Shown here: positions 27,727 to 38,034 of the stretch, in pieces
Numbering within the stretch: position 1 is the first letter of the stretch
How the letters are laid out: every line of letters begins with the position of its first letter
The notes under the pieces: generated by a model
Seen by the model: only the letters and a program-made list of their open reading frames with translations
Database searches by the model: none
Told to the model about the DNA's origin: nothing
Origin: a bacterium
Lineage (GTDB): Bacteria > Myxococcota_A > UBA9160 > SZUA-336
DNA: 64,000 bases
Reading direction: 5' to 3'
NCBI GenBank assembly: GCA_024226335.1
Contig: JAAELY010000118.1
Location: 87,546-151,545 of the forward strand
Made by a program: the position numbers and the translations under genes

Positions 27727-29550
27727 CTAACGATCGAGTAGTTCCGCACGCTCGGCGGCTTCGAAGTCCTTGTGCAGGCGCTCGTAGTCCTCGGTCGTCA
27801 GGAGTCTGTAATTCTTGTCACCTCGTTCGCGCCAGAAGATCGTTTCGTCGGCGAGACGTCGGCGATCGTAGTGCGTCGCTTTGAGATGGCGCACAAGGAT
27901 CTTCTGAGTGCCGGTGTACTGGAAGTCGTCGACTATGCGCACGAAGTCCGGAAACCACTTGCGGTCCATGCTTCCGCCGCCGATCTGCTTTTCACAGAAA
28001 TCGAACAGGCTCTGTGGGTCGAACTCTGCGCCGTCGCGCATCTTGATCGCGGCCATCACGAGTTCATCGGAGACCATGCAGGGTACGCCATAGGCGGCTG
28101 CGAGAGGAATATCGGGGTGTTCGGAGATCAGGCGTGCAACCTGAAGCGCAGAGAAGTTCTCACCGTCCTTGCGGATCCAGTCATCGGTGCGCCCGTCGAA
28201 GTACAGGTAGCGCTTGTCGTTCTGGATCAGCATATGACCCAGGTCGCCCGAATGGTAGATGCCGTCGCGGAACTTTGAACTACTGGCGCTCTCGTTGTCG
28301 AAGTACCCCTGGAAGAGACCTGTCTCTTCAGCCTGTCGGCAGATCTCGCCCACGGCGTCTTCGTAGTTGCTGATCTTTCCGTCGCCATCGAGAACGGCTG
28401 GGGGGCACTCTTCGCTCTTCTCGTTCAGGATCTTGACCGCGGGGTCGGTGACCTCGCCCACGCTGCCTCGTGGGTCGCCCTTGCGGCGGAATGTGCTGAT
28501 GGCGGCTTCCGTCGATCCGTACAGCTCGTACATGTCTTCCAGACCCAGCCAGTCGATGAACCGATCGATATCGGGTGGCGAGGCGCCGTTGCCGATCGCG
28601 AAGCGCAGTTTGTTCTGCGGATTCTGGCCCACCTCGCGCTCGATGCGGGCGAAGTCTCCGTCGTACTGACTCTCGAGTGAGGCCAGTACGTAGTGCACCG
28701 GCTCACCCACGTAGTTCCAGTACGTGCAGCCGTACTTCAGGATGTCGGGCAGGAAATTGCTCGCACTGAAGCGCTCTCGCAGGCCCATGCTGCCACCGAC
28801 CCAGAACGCGGGCATCAGGCCTACGAACATCGAATTGGAGTGGAATAGCGGCATGCAGGCGTAGCCCACATCGTTGCGGCCGATCTCCGTATTCGACGAG
28901 ATACCAATGCCAGTTGCGCAGAGTTTGAAGTGGTTGTTGTTGATGCCCTTGGGAAGTCCCGTAGTTCCCGAGGTGTAGATCACCATGAGATTGGTATCGG
29001 GTTGCGGGTTGGCGTCCGGGTAATCCAGGCTCTTGCCCGCCGGAGCGACTTCGTCAGCCAGGCAGGCCAGAAGATCGGCCCCGACCGGGATCGATTCAGA
29101 CCCGGTGCGCAGTACCAGGATGTTCTCCTTGGGAATATCCCGAAGTTCGGACTTCACGCGCTCGACCTCGGGCAGGAATCGTTCGTCGACGACCAGGATG
29201 CGCGAGCGCGACTGGTTGATCACACCGGCGAGCGTCTCACCCCGCAGTCCCGTATTGATACCGAACAGGGTCAGCCCCGCGATGCCACAGCCGCCGTACA
29301 GGGACGTGAGTTCGAGATGGTTCTCGAGCATCATCGCCACATGCCCCGGACGCTTGTCGTCGATGGCTCCTAGCCGGCGCAACAGAAAGTGCGCCATGCG
29401 CGTCGATTCATCGCGGAACTGCAGATAGGTCCAGCTTCGCTCGTGCTGGCTCAGGAAAATCTTGCCCGATGCTTCCGGGTGTTCCGCGCGCGCCTGGATC
29501 TGCGCGCGCAGCGTGAAGTCGGCCTGGAACTCAAGAGGTTGATTCGACAC
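27727..29550 (-). CDS. Long-chain/very-long-chain acyl-CoA synthetase, FATP-like
   Basis: A 607-residue AMP-forming ligase. The ATP-binding motif is VIYTSGTTGLPKGINNNH; YELYGSTEAAIST and YLYFDGRTDDWIRKDGENFS are the later motifs. The extended N-terminal part and the last 100 residues (TGTQKILVRHLKATHYDRRR) fit the FATP/FadD6 type, which activates long, branched or sterol-derived acids. The start is set at GTG 29550, preceded by GAAGGAG; a GTG 18 bases upstream overlaps that ribosome site. It probably supplies CoA thioesters to the beta-oxidation genes nearby (inference). Confidence 0.9.
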   Translation of the reverse strand: MSNQPLEFQADFTLRAQIQARAEHPEASGKIFLSQHERSWTYLQFRDESTRMAHFLLRRLGAIDDKRPGHVAMMLENHLELTSLYGGCGIAGLTLFGINTGLRGETLAGVINQSRSRILVVDERFLPEVERVKSELRDIPKENILVLRTGSESIPVGADLLACLADEVAPAGKSLDYPDANPQPDTNLMVIYTSGTTGLPKGINNNHFKLCATGIGISSNTEIGRNDVGYACMPLFHSNSMFVGLMPAFWVGGSMGLRERFSASNFLPDILKYGCTYWNYVGEPVHYVLASLESQYDGDFARIEREVGQNPQNKLRFAIGNGASPPDIDRFIDWLGLEDMYELYGSTEAAISTFRRKGDPRGSVGEVTDPAVKILNEKSEECPPAVLDGDGKISNYEDAVGEICRQAEETGLFQGYFDNESASSSKFRDGIYHSGDLGHMLIQNDKRYLYFDGRTDDWIRKDGENFSALQVARLISEHPDIPLAAAYGVPCMVSDELVMAAIKMRDGAEFDPQSLFDFCEKQIGGGSMDRKWFPDFVRIVDDFQYTGTQKILVRHLKATHYDRRRLADETIFWRERGDKNYRLLTTEDYERLHKDFEAAERAELLDR

Positions 29551-29645
29551 GGTTTCTCCTTCGGACACGGATCCACTGGGGGTGCGGCCGATCTTACCTC
29601 ACTCCTTCATCCGCGTTCAAAAGCGCGTCCTGCTAGGATCGCAGC

Positions 29646-30329
29646 GTGAACAGGATCGATGACCTTCTGCGCATCATGGAGCGGCTGCGAGACCCGGATG
29701 ACGGCTGTCCCTGGGATCGGGAGCAGACCTTCGAGACGATCGCTCCCTACACGATCGAAGAGGCCTACGAGGTGGAGGACGCAATCGCCCGGCGCGACCG
29801 GTCGGCGTTGCGGGACGAGCTCGGGGATCTGCTCCTGCAAGTCGTCTACCACGCGCAGATGGCTCGCGAAGCCGGAAACTTCGCTTTTGACGACGTGGTG
29901 GATGCGATCTGCGAAAAGCTGGTCCGACGCCATCCACACGTGTTTTCGGACGCGACCGTCGAATCATCGGGAGACCTGAAGGCGAACTGGGACGAGCTCA
30001 AGGCCGTCGAGCGGGCGGGCAGGGCGGCCCGGGAAGGTCGCGAGCCCGGTGTTCTGGACGACGTACCGCTGGCTCTACCGGCTCTCTTACGGGCCGGCAA
30101 ACTACTGCGTCGCGCAGCCCGGGCCGGTGTCGACGATGCTCCTCACGAGCAGAGCTGGACACGAGAGGCTGGGCCCGGCGAGATCAGCGACGAGCAGGTC
30201 GGGGACGGATTGCTGGCGATCGTCCGCCGGGCCACGGCCAGCGGGATCGAGGCCGAGGAGGCACTCAGGGCGGCGAACCGCCGTTTCGAGCAGCGGGTCC
30301 GGGCGCGCGAACCCGATTCAGATCCCTGA
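29646..30329 (+). CDS. mazG: MazG nucleoside triphosphate pyrophosphohydrolase
   Basis: A 227-residue house-cleaning NTP pyrophosphatase, starting at GTG 29646. The active N-terminal domain is complete: LRDPDDGCPWDREQTFETIAP, TIEEAYEVEDAI, LRDELGDLLLQVVYHAQMA and RRHPHVF. The second MazG domain seen in the enterobacterial protein is eroded: its ExxE/ExxD metal residues cannot be found between residues 150 and 220. It should hydrolyse non-canonical NTPs or regulate ppGpp metabolism. Confidence 0.9.
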   Translation: MNRIDDLLRIMERLRDPDDGCPWDREQTFETIAPYTIEEAYEVEDAIARRDRSALRDELGDLLLQVVYHAQMAREAGNFAFDDVVDAICEKLVRRHPHVFSDATVESSGDLKANWDELKAVERAGRAAREGREPGVLDDVPLALPALLRAGKLLRRAARAGVDDAPHEQSWTREAGPGEISDEQVGDGLLAIVRRATASGIEAEEALRAANRRFEQRVRAREPDSDP

Positions 30330-30338
30330 GTTCGCCGG

Positions 30339-30364
30339 CCTCAGGCACTAGCCTCAGGCACTAG
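30339..30364. repeat. Perfect 13-bp tandem duplication
   Basis: CCTCAGGCACTAG occurs twice head to tail in the spacer between mazG and the convergent hypothetical gene. The second copy contains the last two codons and stop of that gene. Confidence 0.85.
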
Positions 30365-31028
30365 CGGTAGGACGGTGGACGTATTCCGTAGGTCCACCGT
30401 GCTCGCGCGCGTTGCGCTTGCGCAGGATATCGGTTGCCTCGTCGTAGTGTCCCGCGTCTTGAAGCTGCAGGAGGTACTCGCTCAACTCTTCTTCCGAGAG
30501 GTCCTGCCAGTCGACCGGTCTGGGTTGCGTCTCGGGCCGTACCCCTGCCGCAGAGCGGATCAGGTCGATGGCCCTGTCGGCCGACGGTGACATCCGGTGG
30601 TACGGCCCCTGCCAGATGAGCCGAATCAGACCCGGACCCAGGACCTGAACGGTATCGCGTGCTGGGTTGCAGGGCCCGAGTTTGCGGAGTGTTTCGATCA
30701 GGCCCTCGGTGCGGCTGTGGCGCAGGTGAAGATCGAGATAGACCATGGAACCGCGCACGAAGCTGCCGTCGCCATCGGGCAGTGCCAGTACTTCGATTCC
30801 CTTGCGCACCAGACTGATCTCGCTGGGCTCCAGTGTGAGGATCGGGTACGGCGCACCGCGTAGACGCATGCTGCGCGGCGGGCCGAGCTGAATCGCCAGA
30901 AGCTCACCGCTGCAGCGCACGAACCATTCGCCTCGGCCCCAGGTGGCGCGGGCGAGCAGGTTTCGTTCCGGTCCGAAGCTATTCCCAGATCCGACTGCGG
31001 GCGCTTCTTCTGGCGGATTGATCTGCAT
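30354..31028 (-). CDS. Conserved hypothetical soluble protein
   Basis: A 224-residue protein. The start at ATG 31028 follows GAGGAA; the upstream open frame is not used. The first 140 residues look beta-rich (LLARATWGRGEWFVRCSGE, ISLVRKGIEVLALPDGDGS). The C-terminal part has a helix pair (EEELSEYLLQLQDAGHYDEA) that resembles a half TPR hairpin. No family or active-site motif was recognised. It lies downstream of clpA on the same strand, across a 196-bp spacer that holds nothing recognised. Confidence 0.55.
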   Translation of the reverse strand: MQINPPEEAPAVGSGNSFGPERNLLARATWGRGEWFVRCSGELLAIQLGPPRSMRLRGAPYPILTLEPSEISLVRKGIEVLALPDGDGSFVRGSMVYLDLHLRHSRTEGLIETLRKLGPCNPARDTVQVLGPGLIRLIWQGPYHRMSPSADRAIDLIRSAAGVRPETQPRPVDWQDLSEEELSEYLLQLQDAGHYDEATDILRKRNAREHGGPTEYVHRPTASA

Positions 31029-31224
31029 GGTCGCGCGTTCCTCGACGGGCCAGGTGAGAGTATGCTCGCCCGTTCGTCGTGGAAGTGTGCCGTCGGTTCG
31101 AGATTTATCCGGCGTTTGGCGGACCGTTCGCGACACGTGCGGCACTCGAGTGACAGAACAGGACAGAGAGACAGCCGCTCTCCCGCATCGGCCATGGGGA
31201 GCAAACCCCGGGTCCGTACCCGGG

Positions 31225-33483
31225 TCAGTTTGCTTCGTATACGAAGACCAACTCGCCGTCGGCCACGTCTACTCCGACCTTTCCGCCCTTGGCGAGTTTC
31301 CCGAAAAGGATTTCGTCGGCCAGCTTGTCCTTGAGTGCGCTCTGGATCACCCGCGCCAGTGGGCGCGCACCAAATAGTTTGTCGAAGCCCTTGTCGGCCA
31401 GCCAGATGCGGGCGGATTCTCCGAGCTCGATCTTGATCTTCTTTTCCTCGAGTTGTTTCTCGACTTCGACCACGAACTTGTCTACGACTCGCCTCATGAT
31501 CTCGGGCGTCAGCTGCTTGAATGTGACGACCTCGTCGAGACGGTTGCGGAACTCGGGGCTGAAGAGTCGTTCCACGTCCTTGTGACCATCGCTTCGCGAC
31601 TCGTCACCGAAGCCGATCGAACGATCGGTCATGCCCCGGGCCCCCACGTTGCTGGTCATGATCAGCGTTACGTGACGGAAGCTGGCCTCGCGGCCGTGAT
31701 TGTCGGTCAGTGTGGCGTGATCCATTACCTGGAGCAGGATGTCGAAGAGATCGGGGTGGGCCTTTTCGATCTCGTCGAGGAGCAGAACCGCGTAGGGGTT
31801 GCGGCGCACGCTGTCGACCAGGATGCCTCCCTGGTCGTAACCCACGTAGCCCGGAGGTGCACCGATCAAGCGCGCGACGGCGTGCTTTTCCATGAATTCG
31901 CTCATATCGAAGCGCATGAACTGTACGTTCAGGGTCTTGGCGAGTTGTTTGGCGAGTTCGGTCTTGCCCACGCCGGTGGGGCCCATGAACAAGAAGGATC
32001 CTACTGGGCGGTCCGCTCCGCCCAGACCCGCGCGTGCGCGTTTTACCGCGCGTACGACCGTGGAGATCGCATCGTCCTGTCCGAAGACCACACGCTTCAG
32101 ATCGGGTACCAGGTTCTCGAGGTTCTCGCGATCCGAACTCGACGCCGTCGGTAGCGGAATCTTGGCCATGCGCGAGATCAGAAGCTCCACGTCTCTCACG
32201 CTGATGTTTTTGCGTCGTTCCTTGCTGCCCAGGCGAACGGCCGCGCCCACCTCATCCATCACGTCGATGGCCTTGTCCGGCAGGAAGCGGTCCTGCAAGT
32301 GTTTCGCGGAAAGTTCTACGCACGCCTTGAGCGAGGGGACCGTGTAGTGCACGCCGTGGTGTTCTTCGTATTTCGGCGCGAGCCCCTGGAGAATCTTCAC
32401 GGCCTCGTCGTTCGACGGTTCGTGGACTTCGATCTTCTGGAAGCGCCGCGCCAGCGCCCGGTCCTTTTCGAAATGGCGGTATTCCTGATAGGTGGTCGAG
32501 CCCATGCAGCGCAGCTCGCCATTTTGCAGCAGTGGCTTGAGCATATTCGAGGCGTCGACGGTCGCGCCCTGAGCGGCCCCCGCGCCCAGAATCGTGTGGA
32601 TCTCATCGATGAACACGACCGGGTTGTCGCGCTCCTTGACCGCCGCTACGAGCGCTTTGAAGCGAGCCTCGAAATCTCCGCGATACTTCGTTCCCGCGAG
32701 CATCGAACCCAGGTCGAGTGCGAAGATCTCAGCGCCCTTCAGATCGCGGGGTACCTCACCGGAAACGATCTTCTGCGCCAGACCCTCGGCCAGAGCCGTC
32801 TTGCCTACTCCCGATTCTCCGACGAAAATCGGATTGTTCTTGCGCCGTCGGGCAAGTATGTGAATGGCGCGATCGATCTCGTCGCGTCGCCCGATCAGTG
32901 GATCGAGTTTTCCTTCTTTTGCGAGTTCGGTCAGGTTGGACGCGAACGCGGTCAGGGGATCGGAGACCTCACCCTCCTCATCGTCCATCTCGGCCGGGGT
33001 TCGATCCGGGTCCCCGCCCGATCCGTTCATCCCGCGATCGTCGGGCAGTTTAGAAATACCGTGTGAGATGTACTTGAGGACGTCGAAGCGGGTCACGCCC
33101 TGCTCTCGCAGGAGTTGCACCGCATGCGCCTCGGGTTCCTGGAAAATGGCCGCAACCATATCCCCGGCTTCGACTTCTTCGCGTTCAGCATTCTCGGCGT
33201 GGGAAACCGCGGACTGGATCACGCGATGAAAGGCCAGAGTCTGTAGGGTTTCGACCGGACCCTCACCCGGTGCGGCCTCGATTTCCTCTTCCAGGAAGTG
33301 CTCCAGGCCGCCTTTCAATCGCTTCAGATTCGCGCCGCTGTGGCGCAGAACCTCGGCCCCACGCTCATCGTGGAGCAACGCGTACAGCAAGTGCTCCACG
33401 GTCAGGTATTCGTGGCGTCGAGAAATGGCCTCGCGCATGGCCGCCTGTAGGGTCAGTTGCAACTCTCGCGTGATTCGACTCAT
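31225..33483 (-). CDS. clpA: ATP-dependent Clp protease ATP-binding subunit ClpA
   Basis: A 752-residue double AAA+ unfoldase. The N-domain ([20 protein letters not shown]) binds ClpS. The first AAA+ module has [18 protein letters not shown] and [20 protein letters not shown]; the second has [18 protein letters not shown] and [19 protein letters not shown] near residue 620 is the ClpP-binding IGF loop, so it should dock on ClpP, which is not in the window. It starts four bases inside the clpS stop, a translationally coupled clpS-clpA pair. Confidence 0.95.
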   Translation of the reverse strand: MSRITRELQLTLQAAMREAISRRHEYLTVEHLLYALLHDERGAEVLRHSGANLKRLKGGLEHFLEEEIEAAPGEGPVETLQTLAFHRVIQSAVSHAENAEREEVEAGDMVAAIFQEPEAHAVQLLREQGVTRFDVLKYISHGISKLPDDRGMNGSGGDPDRTPAEMDDEEGEVSDPLTAFASNLTELAKEGKLDPLIGRRDEIDRAIHILARRRKNNPIFVGESGVGKTALAEGLAQKIVSGEVPRDLKGAEIFALDLGSMLAGTKYRGDFEARFKALVAAVKERDNPVVFIDEIHTILGAGAAQGATVDASNMLKPLLQNGELRCMGSTTYQEYRHFEKDRALARRFQKIEVHEPSNDEAVKILQGLAPKYEEHHGVHYTVPSLKACVELSAKHLQDRFLPDKAIDVMDEVGAAVRLGSKERRKNISVRDVELLISRMAKIPLPTASSSDRENLENLVPDLKRVVFGQDDAISTVVRAVKRARAGLGGADRPVGSFLFMGPTGVGKTELAKQLAKTLNVQFMRFDMSEFMEKHAVARLIGAPPGYVGYDQGGILVDSVRRNPYAVLLLDEIEKAHPDLFDILLQVMDHATLTDNHGREASFRHVTLIMTSNVGARGMTDRSIGFGDESRSDGHKDVERLFSPEFRNRLDEVVTFKQLTPEIMRRVVDKFVVEVEKQLEEKKIKIELGESARIWLADKGFDKLFGARPLARVIQSALKDKLADEILFGKLAKGGKVGVDVADGELVFVYEAN

Positions 33484-33827
33484 TCCTGTTCCGCTCCGGC
33501 CCGCAATGGATAGCCTCGCTCCTCTGCAAGTTCGTGAACCCGTGCCACCTTCGTCTCGGCGACTTCCAGGACGTAGACACCGGCAATACCCATTCCCGCC
33601 TGGTGAATCTGAAGCATGAGCTGTGTCGCCTCCGCGGGGCCCTTGCTGAAAACCTGTTCTAGCAATGCCACCACGAACTCCATCGGCGTGTAGTTGTCGT
33701 TGTACAGGATCACCTTGAAACGCGCAGGCCGCTTGGCCTTCTGGCGTTCTTCCGTCGCCAGCCCGCCTTCGCGCTCTCCGTCCAGCCCGGGCCGGCCGCC
33801 ACCCGGATTTTTTGGTTTGTCCGCCAC
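33480..33827 (-). CDS. clpS: ATP-dependent Clp protease adaptor ClpS
   Basis: A 115-residue N-end-rule adaptor. The disordered N-terminal 35 residues precede FKVILYNDNYTPMEFVVALL (Asn-Asp N-degron contacts), a helix with QIHQAGMGIAGVYVLEVAETK, and the C-terminal strand. It delivers N-degron substrates to ClpA, which is encoded immediately downstream with a 4-nt overlap. Confidence 0.95.
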   Translation of the reverse strand: MADKPKNPGGGRPGLDGEREGGLATEERQKAKRPARFKVILYNDNYTPMEFVVALLEQVFSKGPAEATQLMLQIHQAGMGIAGVYVLEVAETKVARVHELAEERGYPLRAGAEQE

Positions 33828-33915
33828 AGCCCAGAGGATAACTGAACCGGAGGAAGCGTCGATCGGTCTATCGAGGCAAATACAACCTTTCTCCGGACGG
33901 GTACACTGTCTTCGA

Positions 33916-35064
33916 ATGGCGGAAATCGAGCTGCTGAACGGGGTCGCCGAGGTCCCAAAAGATGACTGGAACGCCCTGGTGGGCGATCAGTCCCCCTTTC
34001 TGGAGTGGGATTTCCTGGCTTCGCTCGAGCAGGCCGATTGCGTGGGCGACACCAGCGGCTGGAGCGCCCGGCCACTGGTCGCGCGCGAGAATGGTCGGGT
34101 GGTGGCGGCCTGTCCTCTCTACCTGAAGTCCCATAGTGAAGGTGAGTTCGTCTTCGATTGGAACTGGGCGGATGCCGCTGAACGCGCAGGAATTTCCTAC
34201 TACCCGAAGCTGCTGGTCGGGATTCCCTTCACCCCCGTTGGAGGGACTCGCTTTCTGGTCGCATCGGATCAGGATCGAACGCACTGGGTGAGTCAGCTCG
34301 GTCATGCGCTGCTCGGCCTGTGTGAGGACAATGATCTTTCGGGTGTGCATGTCCTGTTCTGCGCACCCGAGGAGGTCGAACCCCTGGAGCGTCTCGGCTT
34401 CGAGCTTCGGATCGGTGTTCAGTATCACTGGTTGAACGAAGGCTATGCGGATTTCAATGAGTACCTGAGTCGCTTTCGCAGCAAGCGCCGCAATCAGATC
34501 AAGCGCGAGCGTCGGGGAATGGTAGAAGAAGGTATCGAGATCGAAGCCCTTACCGGCGACGAGATCACGCCGGATCTGATCGATCCCATGTACGAGTTCT
34601 ATTGCTCGACGGTAAATACGCGCATGTGGGGCCGCCAGTATCTGAATCGCAAGCTATTCGAGCTCTTGATCGAGCGCTCCCGGCATCGCCTGTGTTTCAT
34701 CGTCGCGCGGCAGAAGGGCCAGATCATTGCCGGTACGACGAATGTGCAGAAAGGGGATGCGCTCTACGGGCGCTACTGGGGGACCCGCCAGGATGTCCGC
34801 TATCTGCACTTCAATGTCTGCTACTACGCAGCCGTCGAACACTGCATCAGGCACGGACTGAAACGTTTTGAACCCGGAGCCGGCGGAGAGTACAAACAAA
34901 CCCGCGGATTCGATGGTCAACCCACGTACAGTCTGCACTTCCTGCGCGAACCGCGTCTTCGACAGGCCGTTTCGCGCTTCCTCTCCGGTGAACGAGACCA
35001 TATGCGTGACTCGATCGAGTGGCTGCACGAGAATAGCGTTCTGAAACCGAACGAAGTCACCTGA
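33916..35064 (+). CDS. FemAB-like/GNAT peptidogalycan-type acyltransferase
   Basis: A 382-residue protein of the PF04339-type family. Signatures are SPFLEWDFLASLEQADCVG, LKSHSEGEFVFDWNWADAA, YYPKLLVGIPFTPVGGTRFL, RSKRRNQIKRERRGM, and YLHFNVCYYAAVEHCIRHGL followed by FEPGAGGEYKQTRGF. Two tandem GNAT folds are expected. The start is ATG 33916, giving MAEIELLNGV; the open frame upstream overlaps clpS on the other strand and is not used. It probably transfers an acyl or aminoacyl group. The substrate is unknown. Confidence 0.85.
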   Translation: MAEIELLNGVAEVPKDDWNALVGDQSPFLEWDFLASLEQADCVGDTSGWSARPLVARENGRVVAACPLYLKSHSEGEFVFDWNWADAAERAGISYYPKLLVGIPFTPVGGTRFLVASDQDRTHWVSQLGHALLGLCEDNDLSGVHVLFCAPEEVEPLERLGFELRIGVQYHWLNEGYADFNEYLSRFRSKRRNQIKRERRGMVEEGIEIEALTGDEITPDLIDPMYEFYCSTVNTRMWGRQYLNRKLFELLIERSRHRLCFIVARQKGQIIAGTTNVQKGDALYGRYWGTRQDVRYLHFNVCYYAAVEHCIRHGLKRFEPGAGGEYKQTRGFDGQPTYSLHFLREPRLRQAVSRFLSGERDHMRDSIEWLHENSVLKPNEVT

Positions 35065-35147
35065 CTCGCTTCCGTTTCTGTCGTCGAGATCCTGGCCGGC
35101 TGCGGCAAATCCAATCGAGCGTCTCGATCCAGGGTGGTCGCAACCGA

Positions 35148-35909
35148 TCAGGCGATCTTTCTCTCTCGAGGAAGGTCGGGCTCGAGGTGGCTCGCGATCA
35201 GATCGTGGAGGCGAAGGGTCAGGTCTTCGACGCTCTCGTCTTCGAACTGCTCTGGAGAAACCTCGTCCAATACGCGCACGCTGATCGGGTGCCGTCCCTG
35301 CAGGACGAAACCGCGCTTTGGCAGTGCGCGCGCGCTACCGTCTAGAATGATCGGCAAGATGGGCGAGCGCGTGCGTTTGGCCAGTTCGAAAGCACCAGGT
35401 TTGAACGCCCGGATTCGTCCATCGGAAGAACGCGTTCCCTCCGGGAACATCATGATCGAGCTTCCCGATTCCAGAGTCCTTTGGCTCTCTGCGATCATCT
35501 GGATGATGCTCTCGCGATCGCCGCGCACGAGCTTGATGTAGCGGTTCATCGACATATTCCAGCCGATGAAGGGCACGCGGAAGTTCTCGATCTTCGACAC
35601 CCACTTGAAGTGCACGAAGAGCCGGAACAATACCAGGATGTCGAGCAGGGACTGATGGTTGACGACGATTACATAGGCCGTGTCGCGACGGATCTTGTTT
35701 CGACCTTCGACTTTCACCGGCCAGATCGGATTCAGCCAGGTGTACAGGGAGGCCCAGAAGCACGTGAACTGATGGAGGATTCGCAGGTGCCGATCGAATG
35801 CGAGAGTGAGTGCCCAGATCGCGACCGCAAACGGGAACAGGGCGACGGAACTCGCGACGAGGAAACTCCAGAAGACCAGGGAACCCAGTACCCGAATCAA
35901 CTGCTTCAT
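35148..35909 (-). CDS. plsC: 1-acyl-sn-glycerol-3-phosphate acyltransferase
   Basis: A 253-residue membrane-bound acyltransferase that makes phosphatidic acid. The N-terminal helix (VFWSFLVASSVALFPFAVAIWAL) precedes the catalytic NHQSLLDILV (H-x4-D), the acceptor site region SKIENFRVPFIGWNM, and MMFPEGTRSSDGRIRAFKPG. All four family blocks are present. It is divergent from the DUF1232 gene. Confidence 0.92.
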   Translation of the reverse strand: MKQLIRVLGSLVFWSFLVASSVALFPFAVAIWALTLAFDRHLRILHQFTCFWASLYTWLNPIWPVKVEGRNKIRRDTAYVIVVNHQSLLDILVLFRLFVHFKWVSKIENFRVPFIGWNMSMNRYIKLVRGDRESIIQMIAESQRTLESGSSIMMFPEGTRSSDGRIRAFKPGAFELAKRTRSPILPIILDGSARALPKRGFVLQGRHPISVRVLDEVSPEQFEDESVEDLTLRLHDLIASHLEPDLPRERKIA

Positions 35910-36069
35910 ATCCGCTCCAGATGTGAGCCTCTCTCCGACGCTCGTGAGGATGACCGAGGGATAGGAATATAGCCCGAGTCAGGACAAGTGTGGAGCGGGT
36001 TTTCCGATTGCGTTTGTCTCCGGAAATTCTGCCCGGAAGAGCGTTGCCAAATCCGTTATCCTCGTCGGT

Positions 36070-36639
36070 ATGTCGGATCCTCTCAAGGTCACTTTCAAGC
36101 TCGGAGAGCGCGATCTCGCGCATTTCCGACGAATCATGAAGAGGGCAGTCGTAGCTGCCAACGAGCAGGACGAAGCCGATATCGTGTCGGGCGCTTTCGA
36201 GATGATCGAAAAAGCTCGAGCGATGAAGCCACCGGCTTACGTGCTCGATCGTCTCGATCGCCTCGAGACGATCGTGCTCATGACCCAGGATACCGGATGG
36301 AGCCTGCCGAAATCGAGCAAATCGAAGATCCTGGCCGCGGTCGGCTATTTCACCAATCCGGACGATCTGATTCCCGACGACATTCCCGGACTGGGATTTC
36401 TGGACGACGCGATCATGATCGAACTGGTAGAGCAGGAGCTTCGGATTGAACTCGCGGGCTACGACGAGTTCTGTCGGGCTCGCGATCGAGAGGAAGAACG
36501 TCCCTGGTACACGCAGGGCCGGGTCACTCGCGACAAACGAATTGAAGTGCACCGCAAGCGCATCCGTGAGAAAATTCGATCCCGGATGGCGAATGCACGC
36601 GACCGGAATCAGGGGCCCAGACGCTTCAAGCTCTGGTAG
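36070..36639 (+). CDS. YkvA/DUF1232 domain protein
   Basis: A 189-residue cytoplasmic-looking protein with DUF1232 in the middle: KILAAVGYFTNPDDLIPDDI, then GLGFLDDAIMIELV. Here the domain lacks the strong hydrophobicity of the copy at 27.2 kb. The N-terminal part (LGERDLAHFRRIMKRAVVAA) and the C-terminal Arg-rich part (EVHRKRIREKIRSRM) are helical and charged. The function is unknown. Confidence 0.8.
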   Translation: MSDPLKVTFKLGERDLAHFRRIMKRAVVAANEQDEADIVSGAFEMIEKARAMKPPAYVLDRLDRLETIVLMTQDTGWSLPKSSKSKILAAVGYFTNPDDLIPDDIPGLGFLDDAIMIELVEQELRIELAGYDEFCRARDREEERPWYTQGRVTRDKRIEVHRKRIREKIRSRMANARDRNQGPRRFKLW

Positions 36640-36665
36640 TCGACGCTTCGATCTCTGGCAGTCGA

Positions 36666-37823
36666 TCAGTTTCTGCGGAAAGTCGATAGCATTCGCGTGA
36701 GTACCCGCGCGGGTTTGCCAGCCTCAGCGTGCAATGATTCGATCGACGGTAACTCGTCGACCAATTCGCGCAGGTTAGGCTCGGTTTCTGGGTCGAGCCA
36801 CTCGAAGCGCAGCGCCAGGCCAGAGGTGCCGTCGTCGCGAATCACCTGAGCTTCGAGCAAAATGGACTCGGAAGATCCCTGCGGCTGGACGGCCAGGCGA
36901 AGCTCGTCGCCGATTTTCAACGAGGGATCGCGTTCGATTCGCATTCCGCCCATGGAAACGTCGCGCCCCAGGAGTACATGGTACGTCTCCGCGCGAGAGT
37001 TGCCGCCGATCGCCGTCATCTTTTCATTGAAGTGCTTGCGGGGATGTTCGCGGGACTCGCTGTGAGGGGCCGCTGGCTTTTCCTTGCGTTTGCCAGCCTG
37101 TGGAACCGATTCGGGCAGGACGGCCGGTCCGGTGGCGTGCGCGAGCAGGAGATCGCGTAGTCGATCACGTGACTCGCAGCTGAGTCGGGCAAAGCGAATG
37201 CCGTAGGCACTCTGGCCCTCGGAACCTCCCTCTCCTTCGCCCTGGCCGCAACGGGCAACCGTGCCCGGAAGTTCCAGTCTTTTCCCGCCCGCGACTTCGG
37301 CAGGGATGCGAACAACGAGCTTTTGGCTGCGCTCCAGAACCTTCGAAGAAAGCAGGCGGCAACCGCCTGGAGAAAGATCAGTCAAAGTCGCTTTGTGATT
37401 GCGAAGCTTGAGCTTCATGCTCACTTCGTAGCCGAAGGCGACGCGTCCTGCGCGTCGGCTCTCGGGCCCTCGATACAGGGCTCGAACTAGCAAGAGACGC
37501 AAGGCTGCGGGGTGGACGGGTTGGCGCACCATGAAGTCGAACCCAGCGCGTTCCAGGACCTGACGCTGCGTCCGAGAGTCCCCGTGCAGAAACGCGATCC
37601 AGGTCGCCCGATCTTCGTCACCTCCCGCCGTGCGCCGACACTGAAGTGCGATAGCGAGTCGTGATGTCGTGATCAGAAGCTTGTCTGGATCGGGTAGCAG
37701 GCCTCTGTGCTTCGACCCCTGGATGTGCTGGTATTCCACCTCGAGATCGTCGAGCAGATCGCGGGCTTCTCTCAACTCACCGTCATCGATCAGCAGCACT
37801 GTGGGCGTTTCGGACATGACCAT
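36666..37823 (-). CDS. Receiver-like domain plus two PilZ domains (c-di-GMP binding)
   Basis: A 385-residue protein. Residues 1-115 resemble a degenerate response-regulator receiver (TVLLIDDGELREARDLLDDL, GFDFMVRQPVHPAALRLL) without a clear phospho-acceptor Asp. PilZ domain 1 starts at RRAGRVAF (R-x3-R) and contains DLSPGGCRL; domain 2 starts at HPRKHFNEKM and contains DVSMGGMRI. Domain 1 keeps the c-di-GMP residues; in domain 2 the R-x3-R box is altered. It is divergent from the HAMP protein gene, which may be its partner in motility or surface signalling. Confidence 0.85.
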   Translation of the reverse strand: MVMSETPTVLLIDDGELREARDLLDDLEVEYQHIQGSKHRGLLPDPDKLLITTSRLAIALQCRRTAGGDEDRATWIAFLHGDSRTQRQVLERAGFDFMVRQPVHPAALRLLLVRALYRGPESRRAGRVAFGYEVSMKLKLRNHKATLTDLSPGGCRLLSSKVLERSQKLVVRIPAEVAGGKRLELPGTVARCGQGEGEGGSEGQSAYGIRFARLSCESRDRLRDLLLAHATGPAVLPESVPQAGKRKEKPAAPHSESREHPRKHFNEKMTAIGGNSRAETYHVLLGRDVSMGGMRIERDPSLKIGDELRLAVQPQGSSESILLEAQVIRDDGTSGLALRFEWLDPETEPNLRELVDELPSIESLHAEAGKPARVLTRMLSTFRRN

Positions 37824-38034
37824 CCACTTCGGGTTTTCGCTCCAGTCCGCATCGGGCCGGAGTGACAGGCTCTTGAATCATTCTCGTCAATACCGCCGAA
37901 ACCCGGGAAAAGGCGTCAGTGAAATCGATCCTGCGCACGGATTGCTCAGCATTTTCATCAGAACGGACGATCACGAAAGCAACGGAATTTGCGGGTTGGC
38001 TGCCAATTACCTGCGTGTTCATGGAGGGGAACTG

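Noticed and set aside
35335..36552. 405-codon minus-strand frame
   Set aside because: It overlaps plsC in a different frame and the DUF1232 gene in antisense; no domain is visible.
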